A program made the position numbers and the translations under genes. From Lepisosteus oculatus (lineage: Eukaryota; Chordata; Actinopteri; Semionotiformes; Lepisosteidae), in assembly GCF_040954835.1 (NCBI RefSeq), contig NC_090717.1, positions 496,001 through 560,000 of the forward strand: a DNA stretch of 64,000 nucleotides, written 5' to 3'. Of this stretch, positions 9,570-33,335 are shown one piece after another. Within the stretch, counting starts at the first letter, position 1. The number at the start of each line of letters is the position of its first letter. The notes under the pieces are model-generated. The model was not told where the DNA came from, ran no database searches, and saw only the letters and a list, made by a program, of their open reading frames with translations.

Positions 9570-11189
9570 CAGTGCCTTGCGAAAGTATTCGGCCCCCTTG
9601 AACTTTTCAACCTTTTGCCACATTTCAGGCTTCAAACATAAAGATATAAATTTTTTATTTTATGTGAAGAATCACCAACAAGTGGGACACAATTGTGAAG
9701 TGGAACGAAATCTATTGGATTTTTGAAACTTTTTTAACTAATAAAAAAATGAAAAGTGGGGCGTGCAAAATTATTCGGCCCCCTTGCGTTAATACTTTGT
9801 AGAGCCACCTTTTGCTGCGATTACAGCTGCAAGTCGCTTGGGGTATGTCTCTATCAGTTTTGCACATCGAGAGACTGAAATTCTTGCCCATTCTTCCTTG
9901 CAAAACAGCTCGAGCTCAGTGAGGTTGGATGGAGAGCGTTTGTGAACAGCAGTTTTCAGCTCTTTCCACAGATTCTCGATTGGATTCAGGTCTGGGCTTT
10001 GATTTGGCCATTCAAACACCTGGATACGTTTATTTGTGAACCATTTCTTTGTAGATTTTGCTGTATGTTTGGGATCATTGTCTTGTTGGAAGATAAATCC
10101 CCATCCCAGTTTCAGGTCTTTTGCAGACTCCAACAGGTTTTCATCCAGAATGGTCCTGTATTTGGCTGCATCCATCTTCCCCTCAATTTTAACCATCTTC
10201 CCTGTCCCTGCTGAAGAAAAGCAGGCCCAAACCATGATGCTGCCACCACCATGTTTGACAGTGGGGATGGTGTGTTGAGGGTGATGAGCTGTGTTGCTTT
10301 TACGCCAAACATATCGTTTTGCATTGTGGCCAAAAAGTTCGATTTTGGTTTCATCTGACCAGAGCACCTTCTTCCACATGTTTGGGGTGTCTCCCAGGTG
10401 GCTTGTGGCAAACTTTAGACGAGACTTTTTATGGATATCTTTGAGAAATGGCTTTCTTCTTGCCACTCTTCCATAAAGGCCAGATTTGTGCAGTGTAAGA
10501 CTGATTGTTGTCCTATGGACAGACTCTCCCACCTCAGCTGTAGTTCATCCAGAGTGATCATGGGCCTCTTGGCTGCATCTCTGATCAGTCTTCTCCTTGT
10601 CTGAGCTGAAAGTTTAGAGGGACGGCCAGGTCTTGGTAGATTTGCAGTGGTCTGATACTCCTTCCATTTCAAGATGATCGCTTGCACAGTGCTCCTTGGG
10701 ATGTTTGAAGCTTGGGAAATCTTTTTGTATCCAAATCCGGCTTTAAACTTCTCCACAACAGTATTACAGACCTGCCTGGTGTGTTCCTTGGTCTTCATGA
10801 TGCTCTCTGCGCTTTCAACAGAACCTTGAGACTATCACAGAGCAGGTGCATTTATACAGAGACTTGATTACACACAGGTGGATTCTATTTATCACCATCA
10901 GTCATTTAAGACAACATTGGATCATTCAGAGATCCTCGCTGAACTTCTGGAGTGAGTTTGCTGCACTGAAAGTAAAGGGGCCGAATAATTTTGCACGCCC
11001 CACTTTTCATTTTTTTATTAGTTAAAAAAGTTTCAAAAATCCAATAGATTTCGTTCCACTTCACAATTGTGTCCCACTTGTTGGTGATTCTTCACATAAA
11101 ATAAAAAATGTATATCTTTATGTTTGAAGCCTGAAATGTGGCAAAAGGTTGAAAAGTTCAAGGGGGCCGAATACTTTCGCAAGGCACTG
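9570..11189 (-). mobile_element. Tc1/mariner transposon, 1620 bp, frameshifted
   Basis: Inverted ends begin CAGTGCCTTGCGAAAGTATT and run about 210 bases inward on each side. TA dinucleotides at 9568-9569 and 11190-11191 are the target duplication. The minus strand encodes a Tc1 transposase, but in two frames (10798-10415 and 10532-9789). The ends are well matched, so the insertion looks fairly young. The transposase break makes it non-autonomous. Confidence 0.97.
9789..10798 (-). pseudogene. Tc1 transposase, broken by a frameshift
   Basis: The enzyme cuts and pastes the surrounding element. The N-terminal part (10798-10415 frame) has the paired-like helix-turn-helix region: KAGFGYKKISQASNIPRST, then a GRP(S) linker and a second HTH. 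The catalytic part (10532-9789 frame) shows the DDE residues in order: WSDETK (first Asp), FQQDNDPKHT (second Asp) and SPDLNPIENLWKELK (Glu), the DD34E spacing of Tc1. The frame shifts near 10525, just after the LDELQ segment, where the two frames overlap by about 115 bases. Aside from that break the domain order and length (~330 residues) are normal. It cannot be made as one protein from this copy. Confidence 0.93.
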
Positions 11190-11534
11190 TACATCCAGCT
11201 ACACATATCTCGGTCTCACCATCAGCTCTTCTGGGAGTTTTGACCTGGCAGTGAAGGCACTGAGAGAGAAGGCACTCAGGGCTTTCTACACAATAAGAAG
11301 GAGGCTCTTCAACATCAACCCACCAACAAGAATCTGGCTCCAAATATTTGAAAGTGTAATCCAACCCATCACCCTATACGGCAGTGAAGTGTGGGTTCCC
11401 CTCACAGACCAGGATTACACTCAATGGGACAAACACCCCACAGAAACTGTTGTCTGTGTGTGGACAGGCTGCAGAGCACCTCCTGACCAGTCTGTGCACA
11501 GAGAGGAGTGTGGCAGTGCAGGGTGTTGAGGACT

Positions 11535-11750
11535 CCACTCCACCAGCACCAGTGTGCAGCCCCACCTGGATGATGCGCCAGTCCGCTCCCCACACACCAG
11601 CTCTCAGTGGGGAGGAGAGCAGAGGGATGAAGCCAGTTCAGAGATGGGGGTTATTAGGAGGCCATGACTGGTAAAGGCCAGGGGGAAATGTGGCCAGAAC
11701 ACAGGGGTTACACCCCTACTCTTTTCGAGAAACGCCCTGGGAGTTTTTCA
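11535..11750 (-). mobile_element. 5S-SINE fragment, minus strand
   Basis: It matches the middle of the SINE at 7796: CACCAGTGTGCAGCCCCACC, CTCTCAGTGGGGAGGAGAGC, GAGATGGGGGTTATTAGGAG. It lacks both the 5S head and the (ATT)n tail. Confidence 0.8.
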
Positions 11751-11754
11751 TTTT

Positions 11755-11890
11755 TAACACTCCACTGACAGTGCTTTATAGGTAATGGGGATCCCCTCCA
11801 CAACCACCAGAGTGCAGCCCCACCTGGGTGATGCACCAGTCCTCTCCCCACACACCAGCTCTCAGTGGGAGGAGAACCCAGTTTTTCACT
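11755..11890 (-). mobile_element. Second 5S-SINE fragment, directly adjacent
   Basis: It restarts the same SINE body (AACACTCCACTGACAGTGC, then GGTAATGGGGATCCCCTCC) immediately after the previous fragment. It breaks off within the CTCTCAGTGGGAGGAGAAC region. The two fragments overlap in SINE coordinates, so they are separate insertions or a local duplication. Confidence 0.7.
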
Positions 11891-12270
11891 GCGCCGCAGA
11901 CTTCAGAATGTCACCCCTACTCCCTCACAGGTCCAGCAGGCCGTGTGGCAGAGGAACCCCTGCCTTGTGACCCAATGTTTCACCCAGGAAGTGGTAACAC
12001 GAGCAGGAAGGACTGGCTGGGCGCAGTGTGACTGGGTGGACGGCCCGGCGTGGGGCTGGACAGGAGCAGAAGGACAGGCACAGCGGAGAAACGTGCTGTC
12101 GGGACACCTGAGTGCGGCGCTCCCCCGCGGATGGTTGTCATGGCGCTGGGGAGTGCCTCCCCCCCCCGCAGTGCTGGCGCTGTGTCTCTGCAGCGCTAGC
12201 ACACACACTGGCTCAGGCTGGGCTGCCACACACACACCCTGCGTGCAAACAGCACTGTGCCAGCGCCTTC
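11891..12270. other. Unique GC-rich intergenic DNA
   Basis: No repeat or recognisable protein. Short open frames on both strands have no supporting homology that I can recall. Confidence 0.4.
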
Positions 12271-12274
12271 AGGA

Positions 12275-12628
12275 CACACAGCCACACCCAGAGATACAGA
12301 GTGCAGACACACACACACTCACACAGCACACACACACAGCCACACCCAGAGATACAGAGTGCAGACACACACACACTCACACAGCACACACACACAGCCA
12401 CACCCAGAGATACAGAGTGCAGACACACACACACTCACACAGCACACACACACAGCCACACCCAGAGATACAGAGTGCAGACACACGGTCACACACACAG
12501 TATACACATGCTCACACAGCGAACATACACACTCACACAGCGAATATACACACTCACACAGCACACACAAGCTCACACAGCGAATATACACACTCACACA
12601 GCACAGACTCACACAGCCACACCCAGAG
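12275..12628 (+). repeat. 58-bp minisatellite passing into CACTCACACAG simple repeat
   Basis: The phrase GCCACACCCAGAGATACAGA recurs at 12281, 12339, 12397 and 12455, a period of 58. After 12490 it gives way to shorter CACTCACACAGCGAATATA units. A further partial unit reappears after the SINE at 13174, showing that the SINE interrupted the array. Confidence 0.9.
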
Positions 12629-12632
12629 AGGT

Positions 12633-13172
12633 GATAATAATAATAACTGCTTACACTTCTATAGCTCTTTTCTGGACACTCCCCTCAAGCACTTTACAGG
12701 TAATGGGGATCCCCTCCACCAGCACCAGTGTGCAGCCCCACCTGGGTGATGCACCAGTCTGCTCCCCCCACACTCCAGCTCTCAGTGGGGAGGAGAGCAG
12801 AGTGATGGAGCCAGTTCAGAGATGGGGATTATTAGGAGGCCATGACTGGTAAAGGCCAGGCGGAAATGGGGCCAGGATACCGGGATAACACCCCTACTCT
12901 TTTTGAGAAACACCCTGAGATTTTTAATGACCACGGAGAGTCAGGACCTCCGTTTTACGGCTCATAGTGTCCCCGTCACTATACTGGGGCATTAGGACCC
13001 ACACCCGCAGGGTGAGCGCCCCCTGGTGGCCGCACTAACACCTCTTCCAGCAGCCTTAGCTTTCCCAGGAGTCTCCCCTCCAGGTACTGGCCAGGCTCAC
13101 CCTGCTGAGCTTCAGTGGGGCTGCCAGCTGGGAGCTGCAGGGTGATATGGCTGCTGGCAAATGCTGCTGGTG
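12633..13172 (-). mobile_element. 5S-SINE inserted into the 58-bp array
   Basis: The minus-strand copy begins with an (AAT)n tail at 12633 and ends with the 5S-like head (CAGGTACTGGCCAGGCTC, then GATATGGCTGCTGGCAA) near 13160. The word GGTGAT occurs at both borders (12630-12635 and 13169-13174), a likely short target duplication. Confidence 0.85.
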
Positions 13173-13204
13173 ATACAGAGTGCAGACACACACACACAGC
13201 AAAT

Positions 13205-14455
13205 ATACACACTCGCACTGCGGGCCTGTAGTCAGCGGACCTGTAGACAGCGGACCGGGCCCACACTGCAGGCCTGAAGTCAGCGGACCTGTAGACAGCG
13301 GACCGGGCCCACACTGCGGGCCTGTAGTCAGCGGACCTGTAGACAGCGGACCGGGCCCACACTGCAGGCCTGAAGTCAGCGGACCTGTAGACAGCGGACC
13401 GGGCCCACTCTGCGGGCCTGTAGTCAGCGGACTGGGCCCACTCTGCGGGCCTGTAGTCAGCGGACCGGGCCCACACTGCGGGCCTGTAGTCAGCGGACCT
13501 GTAGACAGCGGAGCGGGCCCACTCTGCGGGCCTGTAGACAGCGGACCTGTAGTCAGCGGACCGGGCCCACTCTGCGGGCCTGTAGTCAGCGGACCTGTAG
13601 ACAGCGGACCGGGCCCACTCTGCGGGCCTGTAGACAGCGGACCTGTAGTCAGCGGACCGGGCCCACTCTGCGGGCCTGTAGTCAGCGGACCTGTAGACAG
13701 CGGACCGGGCCCACTCTGCGGGCCTGTAGACAGCGGACCTGTAGTCAGCGGACCGGGCCCACTCTGCGGGCCTGTAGTCAGCGGACCTGTAGACAGCGGA
13801 CCGGGCCCACTCTGCGGGCCTGTAGTCAGCGGACCTGTAGTCAGCGGACCGGGCCCACTCTGCGGGCCTGTAGACAGCGGACCTGTAGTCAGCGGACCGG
13901 GCCCACTCTGCGGGCCTGTAGTCAGCGGACCTGTAGACAGCGGACCGGGCCCACTCTGCGGGCCTGTAGTCAGCGGACCGGGCCCACTCTGCGGGCCTGT
14001 AGTCAGCGGACCTGTAGTCAGCGGACCGGGCCCACTCTGCGGGCCTGTAGTCAGCGGACCTGTAGTCAGCGGACCGGGCCCACTCTGCGGGCCTGTAGAC
14101 TGCGGACCTGTAGTCAGCGGACCGGGCCCACTCTGCGGGCCTGTAGACAGCGGACCTGTAGTCAGCGGACCGGGCCCACTCTGCGGGCCTGTAGTCAGCG
14201 GACCTGTAGTCAGCGGACCGGGCCCACTCTGCGGGCCTGTAGACAGCGGACCTGTAGACAGCGGACCGGGCCCACTCTGCGGGCCTGTAGACAGAGGACC
14301 TGTAGTCAGCGGACCGGGCCCACTCTGCGGGCCTGTAGTCAGCGGACCTGTAGTCAGCGGACCGGGCCCACTCTGCGGGCCTGTAGACAGCGGACCTGTA
14401 GTCAGCGGACCGGGCCCACTCTGCGGGCCTGTAGACAGCGGACCGGGCCCACAGA
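13205..14455 (+). repeat. 48-bp composite GC-rich minisatellite upstream of YWHAH
   Basis: It is built from two words, a 15-base CCTGTAGWCAGCGGA and a ~33-base unit containing CGGGCCCACTCTGCGGG. They alternate in varying order to give 33-, 48- and occasionally longer steps. The GTAGTCAG/GTAGACAG difference toggles between copies. Open frames cross it in both strands because the main steps are multiples of three. It ends about 250 bases before the promoter-like DNA of YWHAH. Confidence 0.92.
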
Positions 14456-14559
14456 GCCCCACTCTCAGGGTGTGTGCGTCAGGATCCTGTGTCTGCAGTT
14501 TCAGGAGAGGGCGGGTGCAGCCCCTGCCGGTTTCTTGCAGGCGTAGGAATCGATGTGGA

Positions 14560-28668
<14,109 letters not shown>

Positions 28669-30790
28669 GGGGGGGGGCCCCTCCGCCGGCCGCCAGTGCT
28701 GTCCGGCTGCTGCTGCTTGTCCGCCCCGCCCCCCCGCTGTCTCGCGTCTCCTCTCGTTTCCTGTCTCATCCTGTGGTCTGTCTCTCCGTGGCCCCCCCGC
28801 CCCGGGGTGGCGCTGTGGCGTGCTCGTGCCCTCTGACCCCGCGCGCTGCTCTCTGCGCCCAGATGATCCCCGCTGCTCGTGCTGGGAGGGTGTTGGTGTC
28901 CAGAAGGGCCTGTGTGCAGCGCCGCGGGGTCTGACCCGGTCTGGTCCGGCCCGGGCCCTGTGTGCAGCGCCGCGGGGTCTGATCCAGTCTGGTCTGACCC
29001 GGTCCGGTCCGGCCGGGCCCAGTGGGCGGCATGGCGGGGTCTGACCCGGTCCGGTCCAGCCGGGCCCTGTGTGCAGCGCCGCGGGGTCTGGTCCGGTCTG
29101 GTCTGACCCGGTCCGGTCCGGCTGGGCCCTGTGTGCAGCGCCGCGGGGTCTGATCCAGTCTGGTCTGACCCGGTCCGGTCCGGTCGGGCTCTGTGTGCAG
29201 AGCCGCGGGGTCTGATCCAGTCTGGTCTGACCCGGTCCGGTCCGGCCGGGCCCTGTGTGCAGCGCCGCGGGGTCTGATCCAGTCTGGTCTGACCTGGTCC
29301 GGTCCGGCCGGGCCCGGTGGGCAGCACGGCGGGGTCTGACCCGGTCTGGTCTGACCCTGTCCGGTCTGGCCAGGCCCGGTGGGCAGCATGGCGGGGTCTG
29401 ACCCGGTCCGGTCCGGCCGGGCCCTGTGTGCAGCGCCGCGGGGTCTGATCCAGTCTGGTCTGACCCGGTCCGGTCTGGCCGGGCCCTGTGTGCAGCGCCG
29501 CGGGGTCTGATCCAGTCTGGTCTGACCCGGTCCGGTCTGGCCGGGCCCTGTGTGCAGCGCCGCGGGGTCTGATCCAGTCTGGTCTGACCCGGTCCGGTCC
29601 GGCCGGGCCCGGTGGGCAGCATGGCGGGGTCTGACCCGGTCTGGTCTGACCCTGTCCGGTCTGGCCAGGCCCGGTGGGCAGCATGGCGGGGTCTGACCCG
29701 GTCCGGTTCAGCCGGGCCCTGTGTGCAGCACCGTGGGGTCTGATCCAGTCTGGTCTGACCCGGTCCAGTCCGACCAGGCCCTGTGTGCAGCGCCGCTGGG
29801 TCTGGTCCGGTCCGGCCGGGCCCTGTGTGCAGCACCACGGGGTCTGACCCGGTCCGGTCCGGTCGGGCCCTGTGCGCAGGACCAAGAACAAGTCTTGAAC
29901 CCCTTAGGAATTTCACATATTCAGACCCTAAAATATACTATTCTGGGTCTGAACCCCAACAGTGCCGTGCGCTTGAGGAAGCTTGATGGCGCAGAAGGAG
30001 CCTGTGAACCGCTGCCGGGTCTGCGGGCGATCCCCACGATCAGGGCAGCTCCCGGCACCCCAATAATCCCTTCATGCAGCTTATCAAAGTAGGGGTTCAC
30101 CCACTTCACGTCAGAGTCAGGCGGGGCTGAGGGACCAGATGGGCTCTCATGGTGACCTTTCCCTATTTATCTTTGGGGCTCACACAGGTCCTGGGCACTG
30201 TACCCCGCTCGCTGGGGCCGCCCCGTGACCCTGAGGTCATGCAGAGCGCGCACGGTGGACCCCCAGGGACCCCTGCCAGCGTGCGGCCCGCCCGCCTGCC
30301 TGCCTGGGTCCGGAGGGAGAGCGACGCCGCTCTGAACCGAGCCGGGTCCGAGGGAGGGGTGCTGTGAGCTGGCGGGGGGGCAGGGGGTGGGAAACGGGGC
30401 GGCGGCTCGTCTGTGGCGTGGGGAAACCTGTGAAGGCTGCACTCGGCCTCTGTGTGCGGCTTCCCAGCTGTAAAGTGCAAATAAAAAAAAAAATGGAGAA
30501 AAGATTTTTTTTGCCATGTTTGTAACTGATGTGATGCTTCTGGTGTACAAAGATTTTAGTTGATCACCGCAGTGCGTTTGCTTGAACGTGTTTTGATACG
30601 TGTACCAGGTATACATTTTGTTTGACAGTTTAAGCGATTTTAACTCCTGATCTCTTTGTTTTCCTTTTAATTTATTTGCTCATTGGTGTCTTAAGGGGAC
30701 TGTGGGGTGCACAGCTGCAGGCTGGGGGAGAGAAAGCGAGGTTTTGGATGGATTGAGTTGAAATAAAGGCGGCTTCAGCTGTCGTGTCTG
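28669..30790 (+). other. YWHAH: YWHAH 3' UTR (probable extent)
   Basis: After the stop come about 230 bases of G/C-rich sequence, a minisatellite at 28905-29885, then unique sequence. AATAAA signals lie at 30480-30485 (followed by an A run) and 30762-30767. The AT-rich stretch from 30490 to 30680 resembles a normal vertebrate 3' UTR end. I infer that one or both signals serve YWHAH. Whether the mature UTR includes the minisatellite or splices around it cannot be decided here. Confidence 0.6.
28905..29885 (+). repeat. ~62-bp GC-rich minisatellite in the YWHAH 3' UTR
   Basis: Units combine GGCCGGGCCCTGTGTGCAGC, GCCGCGGGGTCTGATCCAGT and CTGGTCTGACCCGGTCCGGT. Some copies have GGTGGGCAGCATGGCGGGG in place of the GTGTGCAGCGCC word. 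Long minus-strand frames through it are artefacts. Confidence 0.92.
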
Positions 30791-31010
30791 TTGGCTGCTC
30801 TCTGTGTCCTTGGAGTCTGCCTCCGTGATCCCTCCTCCTCGGCGCTGCCCAGCGCCCGGCCTTGTCTGTGCTCATAGGCCAAGAAGTGGATCAGTTACAG
30901 CCTCGGCAGTGGTGCTGAAGAGGGAGCTGGAAACTGCACAAGTTGGGTTCAGAGACTCTTGTTTGTGGTGTACAGATTGGGTCAGAGTCCTGTCAGACCT
31001 GAACTTTGAT
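30791..31010. other. Unique intergenic DNA
   Basis: About 220 bases with no visible gene or repeat. Confidence 0.4.
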
Positions 31011-31395
31011 CCCCTCTGTCCTGGGTGTAGCCTGGGTCTCTTCTCTCTTCTCCTCTGTCCTGGGTTTAGCCTGGGTCTGTCCTCTCTTCTCCTCTGTCCT
31101 GGGTTTAGCCTGGGTCTGTCCTCTCTTCTCCTCTGTCCTGGGTGTAGCCTGGGTCTGTCCTCTTCTCTTCTGTCCTGGGTTTAGCCTGGGTCTGTCCTCT
31201 CTTCTCCTCTGTCCTGGGTGTAGCCTGGGTCTGTCCTCTCTTCTCCTCTGTCCTGGGTGTAGCCTGGGTCTGTCCTCTCTTCTTCTCTGTCCTGTCTTTG
31301 GCCTGGGTCATTCCTCTCTTCTCTTCTGTCCTGCATTTAACCTGGGTCTGTCTTCTCTTCTCCTCTGTCCTGGGTCTAGCCTGGCTCAGGGGGTT
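31011..31395 (+). repeat. 39-bp minisatellite
   Basis: About ten units of CTGTCCTCTCTTCTCCTCTG followed by TCCTGGGTTTAGCCTGGGT, the last ones diverged. Confidence 0.9.
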
Positions 31396-31649
31396 CACGT
31401 TGGCTTTCAGAGGTCCAGCAGGGACTCGTACCCTTGGCCCAGATTTCAGGATGTTACTGGTAAAAGATGATTCCATTTTCCACTCTAGAGCGTTTTGTCA
31501 GGGGCACTTGAGTGAGTGTCCGCCCCGGTGTGCAGGCAGGTCTGTACCCCGAGCTCGGCGTTGTTAAAGAGTCCGGACACATCGGCACGAGCCAGGACAG
31601 GGGCCGCCCCTCGGACTCCTGGGCTCTCCGGAGCTGAAGAAGTGTTTCC

Positions 31650-32045
31650 TCTCTCTCCTGCACTGTCTGTATCTCTGTATCCATCTCCTCTCTCTCTCCT
31701 GCACTGGCTGTATCTCTGTATCCATCTCTCTCTCCTCTCTCTCCTGCACTGGCTGTATCTCTGTATCCATCTCCTCTCTCTCTCCTGCACTGGCTGTATC
31801 TCTGTATCCATCTCTCTCTCCTCTCTCTCCTGCACTGGCTGTATCTCTGTATCCATCTCCTCTCTCTCTCCTCTCTCTCCTGCACTGGCTGTATCTCTGT
31901 ATCCATCTTCTCTCTCTCTCCTCTCTCTCCTGCACTGGCTGTATCTCTGTATCCTTTTCTCTCTCCTCTCCTCCTGCACTGTCTGTACCTCTGTATCCAT
32001 CTCCTCTCTCCTCTCTCCTGCACTGTCTGCATCTCTCCTCTCTCC
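31650..32045 (+). repeat. CT-rich minisatellite
   Basis: Repeats of CTCCTGCACTGGCTGTATCT, then CTGTATCCATCTC, with variable CTCT runs between (units ~37-50 bases). Confidence 0.9.
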
Positions 32046-32395
32046 CCATCCCTCCTCTTAACTGTTGTGTTTCCCTACTGAGTGCGAAGTCTGGTTAAGA
32101 CAACTAACGGCTGTTTAGCTCTCTGACTGCCAGCGCGATCACATACCCTGTAGGCCACTCCACTCCGCATGCGCACACACACACAGACACACACGCACGC
32201 GCGCGCTGCCTGTTACTGTAGCTCCCAGCCCAGCTCAAGTGGTGCTTTGACCTGCTGAAGTTTGCAGGGTCAATCAGATTACACAGCAGTTTCTTCAGTC
32301 CCACAGCCTCCTGCATCACTGCTCCTAATCTCTAGGGCAGATTAGCAGGACAGACATCTGATCTCCTTCCCTCACCTCCCTCTCCCTGCCTGACG
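32046..32395. other. Unique DNA with a short alternating purine-pyrimidine run
   Basis: A CACACACACAGACACACACG run continuing into GCGCGCG lies at about 32170-32208. Otherwise nothing recognisable. Confidence 0.4.
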
Positions 32396-32545
32396 TGAAA
32401 CTGGGCAGAGTCCTCACTGTGTCCCTCAGGCTGGGACAGGTGTCCACACACTGGGCAGAGTCCTCACTGTGTCCCTCAGGCTGGGACAGGTGTCCACACA
32501 CTGGGCACAGACCTCACTGTGTCCCTCAGGCTGGGACAGATGTCA
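32396..32545 (+). repeat. 50-bp repeat, three copies
   Basis: CTGGGCAGAGTCCTCACTGT recurs at 32401 and 32451 and, with one change, at 32501. Confidence 0.9.
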
Positions 32546-33335
32546 AACACTCTTTAACAAGCCTATTCTCTTTGTGTAATGTTTTTACTATAAGTGTTAT
32601 AAGCAATCCTGTTTTTCCTATCCCTATTGCTTCCTAAATCAAGGACAAGCAGAAAATGATACTTGGGCATGACCCTGCAGGCCATTTCAATTTAACAATG
32701 ACCTAATTCTGCAAAATAATATTGTTCCCCAGAGCTGCTTCTTGCTGTGCAGTAATTGTCTGAAGGAAGAAGACAGGCTCCACCTTTTGTGACATCATTG
32801 CTCTGGAGCCTGTTACCTGGGCAACTGTGTGACATCACTACAGAGGGAGCTGTTTCCATGGATACATGATGATGTCACAGGAGACAGTTGCTATAGATAC
32901 ACATGCTGGGCAAGCAGGCAGGAATGCCAGGCACAGAGGGGAAGTGGGAGAGAGGAAGGGAGTGAGGAACAGGGAGAGATGAAGAAGTAAAATAGATGAA
33001 GCAAAAATTGAAAGAGGCACAAAGGTTGTGTTTTTTTCCTCAGTGTAACAGATGACATAATGCTTGGGCAGTAGGGTGTGAAAGGCAGAGAGTGGGTGAG
33101 TGAGCTGCAGTCTGAGGGACTGATCGTTCTCACCATGCCAGTGACAGACGGCTAATCCCAGCCTGCAGTCCTGGGCATTGGCACTCTCTCCTGTAACAGC
33201 ACTCTTCTGGGCTTGCCGCACAGACTAAAACAGTCATTAGATCTGTGAATAGGGAAGCACTTAAACTGTACACCTGTAAACATGACCATAACCATGTCAA
33301 CTTCACCCCTGACCCTGCCGCCTTTACCCCAACAC
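32546..33335. other. Unique intergenic DNA
   Basis: AT-richer, non-repetitive sequence. Short near-repeats of TGTGACATCA/GATGTCAC occur at 32790-32880. No gene seen. Confidence 0.4.

Larger units (their letters stand above)
9520..11450 (+). mobile_element. LINE reverse-transcriptase fragment split by a Tc1 insertion
   Basis: The + strand sequence just left of the Tc1 element (about 9535-9569) and just right of it (11190-11450) forms one reading frame once the Tc1 and one TA are set aside. The left side gives NNNTLEH and the right continues through SYTYLGLTISSSGSF, ALREKALRAFYTIRRR and IQPITLYGSEVW. This is the distal palm/thumb region of a fish LINE reverse transcriptase. The piece is 5'-truncated and degenerates after about 11450. 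It is probably the family seen at 2150, 3593 and 61850. Confidence 0.8.
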
